NCBI RefSeq assembly: GCF_003311635.1
Contig: NZ_QEXL01000014.1
Coordinates: 1 to 64,000, forward strand
Direction: 5' to 3'
Origin: Novacetimonas cocois
Lineage (GTDB): Bacteria; Pseudomonadota; Alphaproteobacteria; Acetobacterales; Acetobacteraceae
DNA length: 64,000 bases
The position numbers and the translations under genes are program-made. Position 1 is the first letter of the stretch. Each line of letters opens with the position of its first letter. Below are positions 46,439-55,775 of this stretch, in pieces. The notes beneath the pieces were generated by a model that worked only from the letters and a program-made list of their open reading frames with translations, was not told the origin of the DNA and searched no databases.

Positions 46439-47881
46439 ATGGACGCTTCATTCGCGCATAACCAGCGACGGACCAAGATCGTGGCGACGCTGGGCCCGGC
46501 TACTTCCAGTTATGGGATCATACGCGCGCTGGCGGATGCCGGCGTGGATGTGTTCCGCCTCAACTTCTCCCACGGCCTGCATGCCGAACATGCGCAGCGG
46601 CATGCCACCATCCGCGCGGTGGAGGCTGAAATACAGCGTCCACTGGCGATCCTTGCGGACCTGCAGGGGCCAAAGCTGCGGATCGGTACCTTCGCGGGGG
46701 GAAGCGTCACGCTGCGTCCCGGCGCGATGTTCCGCCTCGACCTCGATCACCGGCCGGGGGACGAGACGCGGGTCCACCTGCCCCATCCCGAAATCGTGGA
46801 ATCCGCCGCAACGGGCAGCAACCTGCTGCTTGATGACGGGCGGCTGAAGCTGGTGGTGCGTGAAAAGGGGGCGGACCACCTCCTGACGCAGGTCGTGATC
46901 GGCGGCGTGCTGTCGGATCGCAAGGGGGTGAACGTCCCCGATGTGGTCCTGCCGATTCCCGCGATCACTAGGAAGGACCGCAGCGACCTTGCCTTCGCGC
47001 TGGAACTGGGGGTGGAATATGTCGGCCTCTCCTTTGTCCAGCGCCCGCAGGACGTGCGCGACGCGCGCGAACTGGTGGGGGGACAGGCATGGATCCTGAC
47101 CAAGCTGGAAAAGCCTCAGGCGATCGACAATCTGGACGAAATCATGGCCCTGTCGGATGTCGTGATGGTCGCGCGCGGCGATCTGGGGGTGGAACTGCCG
47201 CCCGAACAGGTGCCGGTCGCGCAGAAACGCATCATCCGCGTCGCGCGGCGCATGGGGCGTCCCGTGATCGTGGCGACGCAGATGCTCGAAAGCATGGTCC
47301 ATGCCCCGACCCCCACCCGGGCGGAGGCATCCGACGTGGCGACGGCGGTGTTCGACGGCGCGGACGCGGTCATGCTGTCGGCGGAAACCGCCGTGGGCGA
47401 TTATCCGCGCGCGGCGGTGGAGATCATGGACCGCATCGTGCGCAGCGTCGAAGGCGACGCGGGATGGACCCTGACGATGCAGGCCGCCACCCCGCCCCCC
47501 GCCGACAGCAGCGTGGCCGACGCGATCGCGGCGGCGACCCGGCAGGTGGCGGTTTCTGTGGATGCGCCGGTAATCGTGGCCTTTACGCTGGGCGGGCGCA
47601 CGGCGCTGCGCATTTCACGCGAACGGCCTGACTGCGCCATCATCGGCCTGACCCCCACCGACGAAATCGCGCGGCGGCTGTGTGTTGCATGGGGGGTCAT
47701 CGCCCTGTCGGCCGGGCAGGAGGTGCCGGTCTATGGCATCGAAACCGTGGTCGATCAGGCGCTGGAGGCCGCGACGCTGAGCCGGTGCGCGGGCGTGGGG
47801 GACGCCGTGGTCATCGCGGCGGGCCTGCCCTTTGGCGTGACCGGCAGTACCAATACCCTGCGCGTGGCGCGGGTGAAATGA
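46439..47881 (+). CDS. pyk: Pyruvate kinase
   Basis: Converts phosphoenolpyruvate and ADP to pyruvate and ATP. 480 residues: RRTKIVATLGPATSS at about 9-23, DVFRLNFSHG, ADLQGPKLRIGTF, the catalytic Lys region AITRKDRSDL, MVARGDLGVELPPEQVP and the monovalent-cation/ADP part RAEASDVATAVFDGADAVMLSAETAVG. The ATG at 46439 was chosen for AGAGGA 7-12 bases upstream and because homologues start close to this point; the longer in-frame extension upstream has no such sequence. Single gene with a terminator-like hairpin and a repeat copy behind it. Confidence 0.96.
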   Translation: MDASFAHNQRRTKIVATLGPATSSYGIIRALADAGVDVFRLNFSHGLHAEHAQRHATIRAVEAEIQRPLAILADLQGPKLRIGTFAGGSVTLRPGAMFRLDLDHRPGDETRVHLPHPEIVESAATGSNLLLDDGRLKLVVREKGADHLLTQVVIGGVLSDRKGVNVPDVVLPIPAITRKDRSDLAFALELGVEYVGLSFVQRPQDVRDARELVGGQAWILTKLEKPQAIDNLDEIMALSDVVMVARGDLGVELPPEQVPVAQKRIIRVARRMGRPVIVATQMLESMVHAPTPTRAEASDVATAVFDGADAVMLSAETAVGDYPRAAVEIMDRIVRSVEGDAGWTLTMQAATPPPADSSVADAIAAATRQVAVSVDAPVIVAFTLGGRTALRISRERPDCAIIGLTPTDEIARRLCVAWGVIALSAGQEVPVYGIETVVDQALEAATLSRCAGVGDAVVIAAGLPFGVTGSTNTLRVARVK

Positions 47882-47890
47882 TCCCCGCCG

Positions 47891-47926
47891 GGCCGGGCGC
47901 ACATTGCGTGTCTGGCCCGGTGTTTT
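47891..47926 (+). terminator. Terminator-like hairpin after pyk
   Basis: Stem CCGGGC/GCCCGG (47893-47898 and 47915-47920) with a 16-base loop, followed by TGTTTTCC. It lies 10 bases after the pyk stop. Confidence 0.5.
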
Positions 47927-47959
47927 CCTCAGGGGGCTGAAAATGATCCACTGACAAAT

Positions 47960-48039
47960 AAAAGTTTTTGGGTGTCGCCTTTTTTCAAAAAGACGACGTC
48001 TTTCAAAGCTTTGTGCAAAAAGCTTTACCAAAAACTTTT
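47960..48039 (+). repeat. Dispersed intergenic repeat, full copy
   Basis: Forward copy with intact outer arms AAAAGTTTTTGG ... CCAAAAACTTTT. The first hairpin has changed to GTCGCCTTTTTTCAAAAAGACGAC, with partly compensated pairing; the second is AAAGCTTTGTGCAAAAAGCTTT. Between the convergent pyk and tyrA. Confidence 0.9.
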
Positions 48040-48056
48040 ATGATTTCAGGGTTTTG

Positions 48057-48965
48057 TCAGGCCTGGCGGTTTTCGATCAGGGTGCGCCGGATGGCGCGGC
48101 CACGGGTGATGCGATTGACGATGACCGTATCATCACCCTCCCGGATGGCCTTGGCCATGGCGTGCGCGTCGGCCATGAAGCGATCCAGCATTTCCAGAAG
48201 CGCCTCGCGGTTGTTGAGGAAGATGTCGCGCCACATGGTCGGGTCCGAGGCCGCGATGCGGGTGAAATCGCGAAAGCCCGACGCCGCGAAATCCAGCACT
48301 TCGGAACGTGTCTCCCCCGCAAGGTCATCGGCGGTGCCGCAGATGGTGAAGGCCAGCAGGTGCGGCAGGTGGCTGACAATGGCGCAGACCCGGTCGTGGT
48401 GTTCCGCCGTCATGGTGCGTATGTGCGCCCCCATGGCCTGCCACAGCGCGGTGATGCGCGCCACCGCGTCGGGGGGCGTTCCCTCCGGCGGGGTCAGCAG
48501 GCACCAGCGGTTTTCAAACAGGCTGGGGAAACCGGCATCGGGGCCGGAATATTCCGTGCCCGCCATCGGGTGGCTGGGCACGAAGGCGATGTCGGGCCGC
48601 GATGCCAGCGCGGGCAGGACGCCAGTGATGACCGATACCTTGGTCGATCCCACCTCGCTCAGGATCGCGCCGTGTTTCATCGCGGGCACGACCTGTGCCG
48701 CGACCGCGCCGATCGCCCCGACAGGCACGCACAGGATCACGCAGTCCGCGTCCACTACCGCGCGGGCGGGGTCGGCCTCCACCCGGTCGGCAATGCCCAG
48801 TTCGCGCACGCGGGCGCAGACGCCGGCGTCGATGTCGCTGGCCACCAGTTCGCGCGCGATGGCGCGGTTTTCATGCGCCCGACGCAGGATGGAGGACCCG
48901 ATCAGGCCGGGGCCGATGATGACCAGCCTGTCAAACAAGGGGGCGGATGGCGTGGGGGCGGTCAT
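48057..48965 (-). CDS. tyrA: Prephenate/arogenate dehydrogenase
   Basis: Tyrosine pathway enzyme, oxidising prephenate or arogenate with NAD(P). 302 residues: Rossmann loop LVIIGPGLIGSSILRRA at about 14-30, DCVILCVPVGA near 75-85, LSEVGSTKVSV and the substrate-side SHPMAGTEYSGPDAG with the catalytic His; a C-terminal helical dimerisation domain. No ACT or chorismate mutase domain. Sequence alone does not separate prephenate from cyclohexadienyl use. It lies 72 bases after hpnL on the same strand. Confidence 0.9.
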   Translation of the reverse strand: MTAPTPSAPLFDRLVIIGPGLIGSSILRRAHENRAIARELVASDIDAGVCARVRELGIADRVEADPARAVVDADCVILCVPVGAIGAVAAQVVPAMKHGAILSEVGSTKVSVITGVLPALASRPDIAFVPSHPMAGTEYSGPDAGFPSLFENRWCLLTPPEGTPPDAVARITALWQAMGAHIRTMTAEHHDRVCAIVSHLPHLLAFTICGTADDLAGETRSEVLDFAASGFRDFTRIAASDPTMWRDIFLNNREALLEMLDRFMADAHAMAKAIREGDDTVIVNRITRGRAIRRTLIENRQA

Positions 48966-49037
48966 GGCTGCACCGGGCGGAAACCGTATGGGACGGGAAG
49001 GCGGCGGTCGGTTGGCATGTGGGGCGCGTGTCGCATG

Positions 49038-50108
49038 TCACGAGGACTGCTCGCCCGACGGGGGGGCGGTCACGGGCGCGGGGGAGGACGCCTCGGGTTC
49101 CTGCTGATCTGGCGCATTGCGGCGCAGGCTGCGCATTTCCATGGCCTGCCAGCCTAGCAGCATCGGAATCCCGATGACCAGTTCGCGCCCGCGCCGCAGC
49201 AGCGACAGTCCCAGCGACACCGAAGGCGCGATGCCGAAGGCGGAGCCGAGCGCGATATAGGCGGCTTCCTGCACGCCAAGGCCCGCAGGCACCAGGAACG
49301 AGACGGACATGATGCCGCAGGCCACCCCCTCGATCGCGACGGCGCCGCTGAAGCTGAGCTTCGCGCCAAGGAAATAATAGGCCACCCAGATCGTCCCCGC
49401 GCTGCCCAGCCAGCCGAGATAGTGCATGAACGCCGCCTCCGCGATGCGGCGGGGGTGCGACCAGATCGCGTCGAAACGTTCCTGCAGGCTGTCGGCGCTG
49501 CTCATCATAGCATCCTGCCACTGGGTCGCCATGTTGTGACCCAGCATGCGCCCCGCGCGCTTGAGCAGCGAGCCGCCATGCTGCTGCGTCCAGATGAAGC
49601 CCCCGATTCCCAGCGTCAGCAGCACAAGCCCGATGATGACCGGCTTGGCAAAGGGGCTGGACTGCTGGTGGGCGACCAGGCACAGCACGGCGGTCAGGAT
49701 GAACAGGATCTGGCCCATCACTTCGGTCGTGATGTCGACCAGGTTGGCGCATGCCGCCTCCGGCCCGCTGATGGTGCGTCCGCGACGTCCGGCGAAAAGG
49801 TGGCTTGAACAGGTCGCGCGGATGCCGATCACCATTCCCCCTAGCTGGGAGAAGGGCAGGCATGACGCAGCCGCATCGCGGATCATGCGCGAAACCAGCA
49901 GTTGCCAGAACGGAATGTCGCGACAAGCCGCGTGCCAGGCAAGACCCAGTATTGCATCGACTGCAAGCTGCGCCAGCACGGTCGCCATGAATCCGACGAA
50001 GCCGATCGACACGATCGCCTTCATGACCGAGCCCGCGCCAAGCCACGCCGTGCAACCGGTAAGAAGGGCCAGGCCCAGGAAGGCCAGCAGGATGGTAAGC
50101 TTTCTCAA
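49038..50108 (-). CDS. hpnL: Hopanoid-associated membrane protein HpnL
   Basis: A 356-residue integral membrane protein of the UPF0104/LPG-synthase TM family. About eight hydrophobic segments; features are AAASCLPFSQLGGMVIGIRA near 86-105, VDITTEVMGQILFILTAVL, and the C-terminal LVPAGLGVQEAAYIALGSAFG. Placement right beside, and divergent from, hpnA supports the HpnL name. Its role in hopanoid metabolism or transport is not settled. A second family member is encoded at 34090-35106. C-terminal tail of about 25 residues is Pro/Ala/Glu-rich. Confidence 0.82.
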   Translation of the reverse strand: MRKLTILLAFLGLALLTGCTAWLGAGSVMKAIVSIGFVGFMATVLAQLAVDAILGLAWHAACRDIPFWQLLVSRMIRDAAASCLPFSQLGGMVIGIRATCSSHLFAGRRGRTISGPEAACANLVDITTEVMGQILFILTAVLCLVAHQQSSPFAKPVIIGLVLLTLGIGGFIWTQQHGGSLLKRAGRMLGHNMATQWQDAMMSSADSLQERFDAIWSHPRRIAEAAFMHYLGWLGSAGTIWVAYYFLGAKLSFSGAVAIEGVACGIMSVSFLVPAGLGVQEAAYIALGSAFGIAPSVSLGLSLLRRGRELVIGIPMLLGWQAMEMRSLRRNAPDQQEPEASSPAPVTAPPSGEQSS

Positions 50109-50296
50109 GAAAGATCCGTAATGCGTCTGTTAAGCCGAAAAGCGGTCGCAATGCCGCCCGAAGTGACAGTGCGGGCCTGACTTACACCACGACAGGGTCT
50201 GGCGCCACTGCGAGGTGTCGGGATAAATGGTACTTCTTGCTGGTTGCGAGTCCGTATCGCAATCTTGAATTCTGTTACGGAGTGCTAGTTCAGGTC

Positions 50297-51292
50297 ATGA
50301 CTGCCCCAACGCTCGTTACCGGTGCAACCGGTTTTGTCGGCTCCGCTGTTGCCCGCAACCTGCTGGAGCGTGGTCATTCGCTCCGCCTGATGGTGCGTAA
50401 GGGCAGTGACCTTACCAACCTGCGGGATATTCCGTGCGAACTGGTGGAGGGGGACCTTTCCACCCCGTCCACCTTTGACGCGGCGGTGCGCGGATGCCGC
50501 TATGTCTTTCATGTCGCGGCGGATTACCGCCTGTGGGTGCCCGATCCGGTGCCGATGATGATCGCCAATGTCGAAGGCACGCGCGAACTCATGCTCGCGG
50601 CACAGCGCGCCGGGGTGGAACGGATCGTTTACTGTTCCTCGGTCGCCGCGCTGGGCCTGATCGGTGACGGGACGGTCTGTGACGAGGAAACGCCCGTTCA
50701 TGAACATGGCGTGATCGGGATCTACAAACGCTCCAAATACCGTGCGGAGCAGGAGGTCCTGCGCCTTGTCCATGAACGCGCGCTGCCTGCCGTCATCGTC
50801 AATCCGTCCACTCCCGTCGGCCCGCGCGACATCAAGCCCACGCCAACGGGGCAGATGATCCTCGACTGCGCGGCGGGGCGCATGCCCGCCTATGTCGATA
50901 CGGGCGTGAACATCGTGCATGTCGATGACGTGGCCGAAGGGCACGCACTGGCGCTGGAACGTGGCCGTCTGGGGGAAAAATATATCCTGGGCGGTCAGAA
51001 TTACCTGCTGCGCGACCTCTTCGCCATGACGGCGGAACTGGCTGGCGTGGCGCCGCCGCGCATCCGCCTGCCGCAGGCGGTGATCTGGCCGATCGCGATC
51101 ATCAGCGAATGGCTGTCGCGCATGTTCGGCATCGCCCCGCGCGTCACGCGCGAAATGCTGGCGATGTCGCACAAGAAGATGTTCTTCTCCTCCGACAAGG
51201 CGATCCGCGAACTGGGGTATTCCCCCCGTCCCGCGCGTGAGGCCGTCAAGGACGCCATCGACTGGTTCCGCCAGCACGGCATGCTGGATTGA
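50297..51292 (+). CDS. hpnA: Hopanoid-associated sugar epimerase HpnA
   Basis: Extended SDR protein (331 residues) of the HpnA family, thought to act on the sugar or ribose side chain of bacteriohopanepolyols. Nucleotide loop LVTGATGFVGSAVARNLL at about 6-23, VFHVAADYRLW near 72-82, CSSVAALG, and the catalytic Tyr/Lys in YKRSKYRAEQ. The ATG at 50297 (MTAPTLVTGATG) was chosen over 50237, since homologues start near the nucleotide loop. First gene of hpnA-B-C-D-E-shc-G, and divergent from hpnL. Confidence 0.93.
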   Translation: MTAPTLVTGATGFVGSAVARNLLERGHSLRLMVRKGSDLTNLRDIPCELVEGDLSTPSTFDAAVRGCRYVFHVAADYRLWVPDPVPMMIANVEGTRELMLAAQRAGVERIVYCSSVAALGLIGDGTVCDEETPVHEHGVIGIYKRSKYRAEQEVLRLVHERALPAVIVNPSTPVGPRDIKPTPTGQMILDCAAGRMPAYVDTGVNIVHVDDVAEGHALALERGRLGEKYILGGQNYLLRDLFAMTAELAGVAPPRIRLPQAVIWPIAIISEWLSRMFGIAPRVTREMLAMSHKKMFFSSDKAIRELGYSPRPAREAVKDAIDWFRQHGMLD

Positions 51293-51301
51293 GGTCCGGT
51301 C

Positions 51302-52537
51302 ATGTTCCTTATCGCCCTTTCATGTCTGGCGCTGGCCATATGGGGATGGCTGATCTTTTTTCACGGGCATTTCTGGCAGGCGGGCCCGATTCTGGGCCCC
51401 GTGGACGGCAGGAAGCTTGATCGCGCGCTATGCCCGGATGTCTGCGTCGTGGTGCCCGCGCGTGACGAGGCACCCTCGATCGGCAAATGCGTCGCCTCCC
51501 TCCTGGCGCAGGATTATCCGGGGCGGATGCATGTCATCGTGGTTGACGATGGCAGCACCGACGGGACCGGCCGTCTGGCGCGCAAGGTGCCCGACCCCCG
51601 CAAACGCCTGACGGTCGTGACGGGCAAGCCCCGCCCCCCGGGATGGAGCGGCAAGCTGTGGGCCGTAAGCCAGGGCGAGGCCGAGGCCCGGCGCCTGTGC
51701 CCCGCCGATGACGGCTTCATCCTGCTGACCGATGCCGACATCACCCACGATCCCCGCCATGTCTCCACCCTTGTAGCCAAGGCGCAGGCATCGCGGCTGG
51801 ACCAGGTGTCGGAAATGGTGGAGCTGAACTGTGTCAGCCCGGCCGAGCGCATGCTGGTCCCGGCTTTCGTCTTTTTCTTTGCCCTGCTGTATCCCTTCGC
51901 CAGCGTCAACAACCCGCGCAGCAGGACGGCCGGGGCGGCGGGGGGCACCATCCTGATCCGGCGCACAGCCCTGACGCGCATCGGCGGAATCGCCAGCCTG
52001 CGTGGCGCGCTGATCGATGACTGCACGCTGGCGGCGCTGGTCAAGCATAGTGGCGGCGGCATCTATCTGGGGCACAGCTGCCTTGCGCGTTCGATCCGTC
52101 CCTATCCCCACCCGCACGACATCTGGCGCATGGTGGCCCGCACGGCCTATGTGCAGCTGGGATATTCGCCGCTGATGCTGCTGGGGACGGTTGTGGGCAT
52201 GATCGTGGTGTGGATCGCGCCGATGGAACTGGCGCTGTTCACCCACGGCGCCGCGTGCCTGCTGGGGGCGGGGGCGTGGGTCATGTCGATGGCGTCCTAT
52301 ACCCCCACGCTGCGCCGTTTCAACCTGTCGCCCGCATGGGCGCTGCTGCTGCCGGCCGTGGCCGGGTTCTATACGCTGGCGACCATCGGTTCGGCCATCA
52401 ATCACCATCGGGGACGCGGCGTGGTCTGGAAAAGCCGCGCCTATACCGATACCGATGGTGCGATTTCGACCTATATCCAGCAAAAGGGCAATGGTGTGGT
52501 CATGAACAGGACGATGACGGGGGATGACCTGGGGTGA
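51302..52537 (+). CDS. hpnB: Hopanoid biosynthesis glycosyltransferase HpnB
   Basis: A 411-residue GT2 family protein with an N-terminal membrane anchor (MFLIALSCLALAIWGWLIFF) and two or three C-terminal membrane segments. The catalytic part has VCVVVPARDEAPSIGKCVAS at about 46-65, VVDDGSTDGTGRLA near 82-95, the acid pair in LLTDADITHDPRH, and the GGxxLI-like GGTILIRRTAL. It matches the HpnB family by order and context. Predicted to act on side chains of hopanoids at the inner membrane. It starts 9 bases after hpnA and overlaps hpnC by GTGA. Confidence 0.92.
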   Translation: MFLIALSCLALAIWGWLIFFHGHFWQAGPILGPVDGRKLDRALCPDVCVVVPARDEAPSIGKCVASLLAQDYPGRMHVIVVDDGSTDGTGRLARKVPDPRKRLTVVTGKPRPPGWSGKLWAVSQGEAEARRLCPADDGFILLTDADITHDPRHVSTLVAKAQASRLDQVSEMVELNCVSPAERMLVPAFVFFFALLYPFASVNNPRSRTAGAAGGTILIRRTALTRIGGIASLRGALIDDCTLAALVKHSGGGIYLGHSCLARSIRPYPHPHDIWRMVARTAYVQLGYSPLMLLGTVVGMIVVWIAPMELALFTHGAACLLGAGAWVMSMASYTPTLRRFNLSPAWALLLPAVAGFYTLATIGSAINHHRGRGVVWKSRAYTDTDGAISTYIQQKGNGVVMNRTMTGDDLG

Positions 52538-53400
52538 ATACAGCCGAACATGACGTCTGGGGCAGCGAGGACGTATCGTCGGGCAAGGGCGCGGGGGACG
52601 AGAATTTTCCCGTCGGATCCCTGCTCATCAGCCGTCAGATGCGTCCTTACGTCCATGCCTATTACGATTTCGCGCGCGTCATCGACGATATCGTCGATAC
52701 CGACAGGCTGGACCCGCAGGCGAAGATCGCGCGCCTGAACGCGATGGAAGAGGTCGTGCGCGGCACAAGGACCGCGTCGCAGCGTCCCGATGCGCAGACG
52801 GCGGCAAGGGTGCGCGAGATGTTCGCGCGCACCGGCGTGCCGGTGGAAACCGCCACCGACCTGATCGTCGCGTTCCGTCAGGACGCGGTCAAGAACCGGT
52901 ACGGGACATGGGACGAACTGGTCGAATACTGCCGGTATTCCGCCAATCCCGTTGGGCGCTTCCTGCTGGACCTGCATGGGGAGGGGCCGCAGACGGCGGG
53001 GCCTTCGGATGCGCTGTGCACCGCGCTTCAGGTCATCAACCACCTGCAGGACTGCGCCGACGACCTGCGCAAGCTCGATCGCTGCTACCTCCCGCGGGAA
53101 TGGATGGAGCGCGAGGGCGCGCGACTGGAGGATCTGTACGGTCCGTTCGCCCTGCCGGCGCTGCGCCGGGTGTTCGACGCCATGCTGGACGAGGTCGATC
53201 GCCTCAATGACGAAGCCTCCCGCCTGCCCGCCCTGGTACGCGACCGGCGCATGCGCATGGAATGCGCGGTGATCGTCGGGCTGTCGAAGCGCCTTGCCGC
53301 GCGCCTGCGGCGCGAGGACCCGGTGGCGGGGCGGGTCAAGCTGTCGCGTGGCGACGTGCTGGCGGCGATGGCCGGCGCGTTGCGCGTGATCGGCGGATGA
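52534..53400 (+). CDS. hpnC: Squalene pathway synthase HpnC
   Basis: Isoprenoid synthase-fold protein (288 residues), HpnC of the HpnCDE squalene pathway: converts presqualene diphosphate to hydroxysqualene. Asp-rich motifs are visible: FARVIDDIVDTDRL at about 47-60 and HLQDCADDLRKLDR at about 170-183. The region YCRYSANPVGRFLLDL is typical of squalene/phytoene synthases. GTG start overlapping the hpnB stop. A 96-base gap follows before hpnD. Confidence 0.93.
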   Translation: MNTAEHDVWGSEDVSSGKGAGDENFPVGSLLISRQMRPYVHAYYDFARVIDDIVDTDRLDPQAKIARLNAMEEVVRGTRTASQRPDAQTAARVREMFARTGVPVETATDLIVAFRQDAVKNRYGTWDELVEYCRYSANPVGRFLLDLHGEGPQTAGPSDALCTALQVINHLQDCADDLRKLDRCYLPREWMEREGARLEDLYGPFALPALRRVFDAMLDEVDRLNDEASRLPALVRDRRMRMECAVIVGLSKRLAARLRREDPVAGRVKLSRGDVLAAMAGALRVIGG

Positions 53401-53496
53401 CCTGAACGGCGCCCGATTTTGCCGTTGCGGCGATTGCCGTTAAAGAACGTCCGGCAACAGACACTGTGAACCTTGGATTGAACGGAAAAGGCGGGG

Positions 53497-54378
53497 ATGG
53501 TTTTTTTGCGTGCGCGGCATGATGGCGGGACGCCACTGGGATGCGATCCCGCGGACCTGGCCGAGGTCGAGGCCGTGGTCAGGGATTCGGGTACGTCCTT
53601 TGGCAAGGGCATGCAGATCCTGCCGCCCGACCGCCGTTACGGGATGTATGCCGTCTATGCCTTCTGCCGGCTGGTGGATGACGTGGCCGACGACGATGGC
53701 ACGCCTCAGGACAAGTGCCAGCGGCTGGATGCGTGGCGCGAGCGTATCGGCCGCCTGTACGCGGGGGAGGCGCAGGACGCGCTGGATCGCGTGCTGCTGG
53801 CGACCATCCGGACGTTCGGCCTGCGGCAGGAGGATTTCAATGCCGTGATCGACGGCATGGAAATGGACGCGCGTGGCCCCATCGTCGCCCCGGACGAAGC
53901 GACGTTCGACCTGTACTGCGACCGTGTCGCCTCTGCCGTGGGGCGGCTGTCGGTGCGGGTGTTCGGCGATTCCTCCGCCGCTGCCGACAGGGTGGCCTTC
54001 CACCTTGGCCGTGCGCTGCAGATCACGAACATCCTGCGTGACGTGGCGGAGGACGCGCAGCGCGGGCGGCTGTACCTCCCGGCGGAGCTTCTGGCGCGTT
54101 TCGACGTGCCGCTGACCCCGCAGGGCGCGTGCCATGCGGAGGGGCTGGAGTCGGTCGGGCGGATCCTGGCGGGCCGGGCGCATGACCATTTCCGCGCCGC
54201 AGCCGCCGCGATGCGCCAGTGCGACCGTCGCGCCATGCGTCCCGCCCGCGTGATGGGCGCGACCTATGCCGCGATCCTGGCGGCGCAGGAACGGCAGGGA
54301 TGGCGTCATCCCGAATGCCGCGTGTCCCTGTCGCGGCCGCGCAAGCTGCTGATCGCCGCGCGCGCGCTGGTGTCGTGA
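53497..54378 (+). CDS. hpnD: Presqualene diphosphate synthase HpnD
   Basis: Condenses two farnesyl diphosphates into presqualene diphosphate. 293 residues with YAFCRLVDDVADDDG at about 54-68 (first Asp-rich motif), YCDRVASAVGRLSVRVFG, and the second Asp-rich region ALQITNILRDVAEDAQRGRLYLP near 171-193. It follows hpnC and its TGA overlaps the GTG start of hpnE. HpnC and HpnD are paralogues in this operon. Confidence 0.94.
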   Translation: MVFLRARHDGGTPLGCDPADLAEVEAVVRDSGTSFGKGMQILPPDRRYGMYAVYAFCRLVDDVADDDGTPQDKCQRLDAWRERIGRLYAGEAQDALDRVLLATIRTFGLRQEDFNAVIDGMEMDARGPIVAPDEATFDLYCDRVASAVGRLSVRVFGDSSAAADRVAFHLGRALQITNILRDVAEDAQRGRLYLPAELLARFDVPLTPQGACHAEGLESVGRILAGRAHDHFRAAAAAMRQCDRRAMRPARVMGATYAAILAAQERQGWRHPECRVSLSRPRKLLIAARALVS

Positions 54379-55700
54379 CGGCCGGCATGGGCAATGGCAT
54401 GAGCGGGCATATCCATATCGTCGGCGGTGGCCTGGCGGGCCTGTCGGCCGCGGTCGAACTGGCGGGGGCGGGGGAACGCGTTTCGGTCCACGAGGCCGGG
54501 CCGGCCTGTGGCGGACGGGCGCGTTCATACGTGGACCGGCATCTGGGCTGCCGCATCGACAACGGCAATCATCTGCTGCTGTCGGGCAATCGCGCGGTCA
54601 ACCGCTATCTCGGCCTGATCGGGGCGCAGCAGACGCTGACGGGGCCGACGCGTCCCGTTTTCCCCTTCATGGATCTTGGCGATGGCGCGCGCTGGACGCT
54701 GGACCTGTCGCGCGGGAAGCTGCCGCTGTGGGTGCTGTCGCGCCGCCGTCGCGTGCCGGGTATGCGGCTGGGCGAACTGCGTAGCCTGCTGCGCCTGATG
54801 GAGGCGGACCCCGATGCCGTGGTGTCCGACTGCCTGCAGCCCGGCGCGCTGTCGTCGCGGCTGCTGGAGCCGTTCGCGATTTCCGTCCTCAACACCATGC
54901 CCGACGTGGGCAGCGCCGCGCTGCTGGGCGCGGTCGTGCGCGAAAGCCTGGCGCAGGGCGGACGCCACTGCCTGCCGCGCTTCCCGCGGGAGGGACTGTC
55001 GGAAAGCTTCGTCGATCCGGCGCTGGCCCACCTGTCGGTCATGAAGGCGCAGGTCCATACCGGCAGCCGCATCAGCGCGGTGGAGGTCGGGGACGGGCGC
55101 GTGACGATGCTGCGCGGCACCGGGCAGGATGTGATCGCCATCGGGCCGGACGATGCCGTGATCATGGCGGTTCCCGCGCCCGTCGCGTCCTCCCTCCTGG
55201 CGGACCGCGTGCCGGGTTTCAACGCGCCGGACGCGTTCGAGGCCATCGTGAACGCGCATTTCGCGCTTCCCTACGCCCCCGTGGCGACGGGGGGACTGGC
55301 GCAGGCGCGCTTCATCGGGCTGGTGGGCGGCATCAGCGAATGGGTCTTCATCAAGGATCATATCCTGTCGGTCACCGTCAGCGCGGCCAACCGCTATGCC
55401 ACGTATGATCCCGATGCGCTGGCCCGCCATATCTGGAACGAGGTGCGCGCGGCGCTGGACCCGGCCCTGACGGTTCCCCTGCCGGTGCAGATGCCACCCA
55501 TGCGCATCGTGCGTGAGAAGCGCGCGACCTTTGCCGCGACCCCGGCGCAGGACCGCATGCGGCCGGGCACGCGCACGATGCTGCCCAACCTGATGCTGGC
55601 CGGGGACTGGACGGAAACGGGTTTGCCCGCCACAATCGAGGGCGCGATCAGGTCTGGCGCCGCCGCAGCGCGGGCCATCCGCGAACGTCATGGCGCATAG
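54375..55700 (+). CDS. hpnE: Hydroxysqualene oxidoreductase HpnE
   Basis: FAD-dependent amine oxidase/desaturase-like enzyme that reduces hydroxysqualene to squalene. 441 residues from GTG at 54375, chosen because it overlaps the hpnD stop by GTGA like other pairs in this operon. ATG starts a few codons in (54387, 54399) are also possible. Dinucleotide-binding HIVGGGLAGLSAAVELAGAG is at about residues 14-33; GGRARSYVDRHLGCRIDNGN follows. The C-terminal FAD contact LMLAGDWTETGLPATIEGAI completes the fold. Confidence 0.93.
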   Translation: MTAGMGNGMSGHIHIVGGGLAGLSAAVELAGAGERVSVHEAGPACGGRARSYVDRHLGCRIDNGNHLLLSGNRAVNRYLGLIGAQQTLTGPTRPVFPFMDLGDGARWTLDLSRGKLPLWVLSRRRRVPGMRLGELRSLLRLMEADPDAVVSDCLQPGALSSRLLEPFAISVLNTMPDVGSAALLGAVVRESLAQGGRHCLPRFPREGLSESFVDPALAHLSVMKAQVHTGSRISAVEVGDGRVTMLRGTGQDVIAIGPDDAVIMAVPAPVASSLLADRVPGFNAPDAFEAIVNAHFALPYAPVATGGLAQARFIGLVGGISEWVFIKDHILSVTVSAANRYATYDPDALARHIWNEVRAALDPALTVPLPVQMPPMRIVREKRATFAATPAQDRMRPGTRTMLPNLMLAGDWTETGLPATIEGAIRSGAAAARAIRERHGA

Positions 55701-55775
55701 GCCGGACATGTCGCGAACACATAACATGCATGGATTTGGAACAGGCCCCCGTCATGGGGCGGGGAACATGGAATA

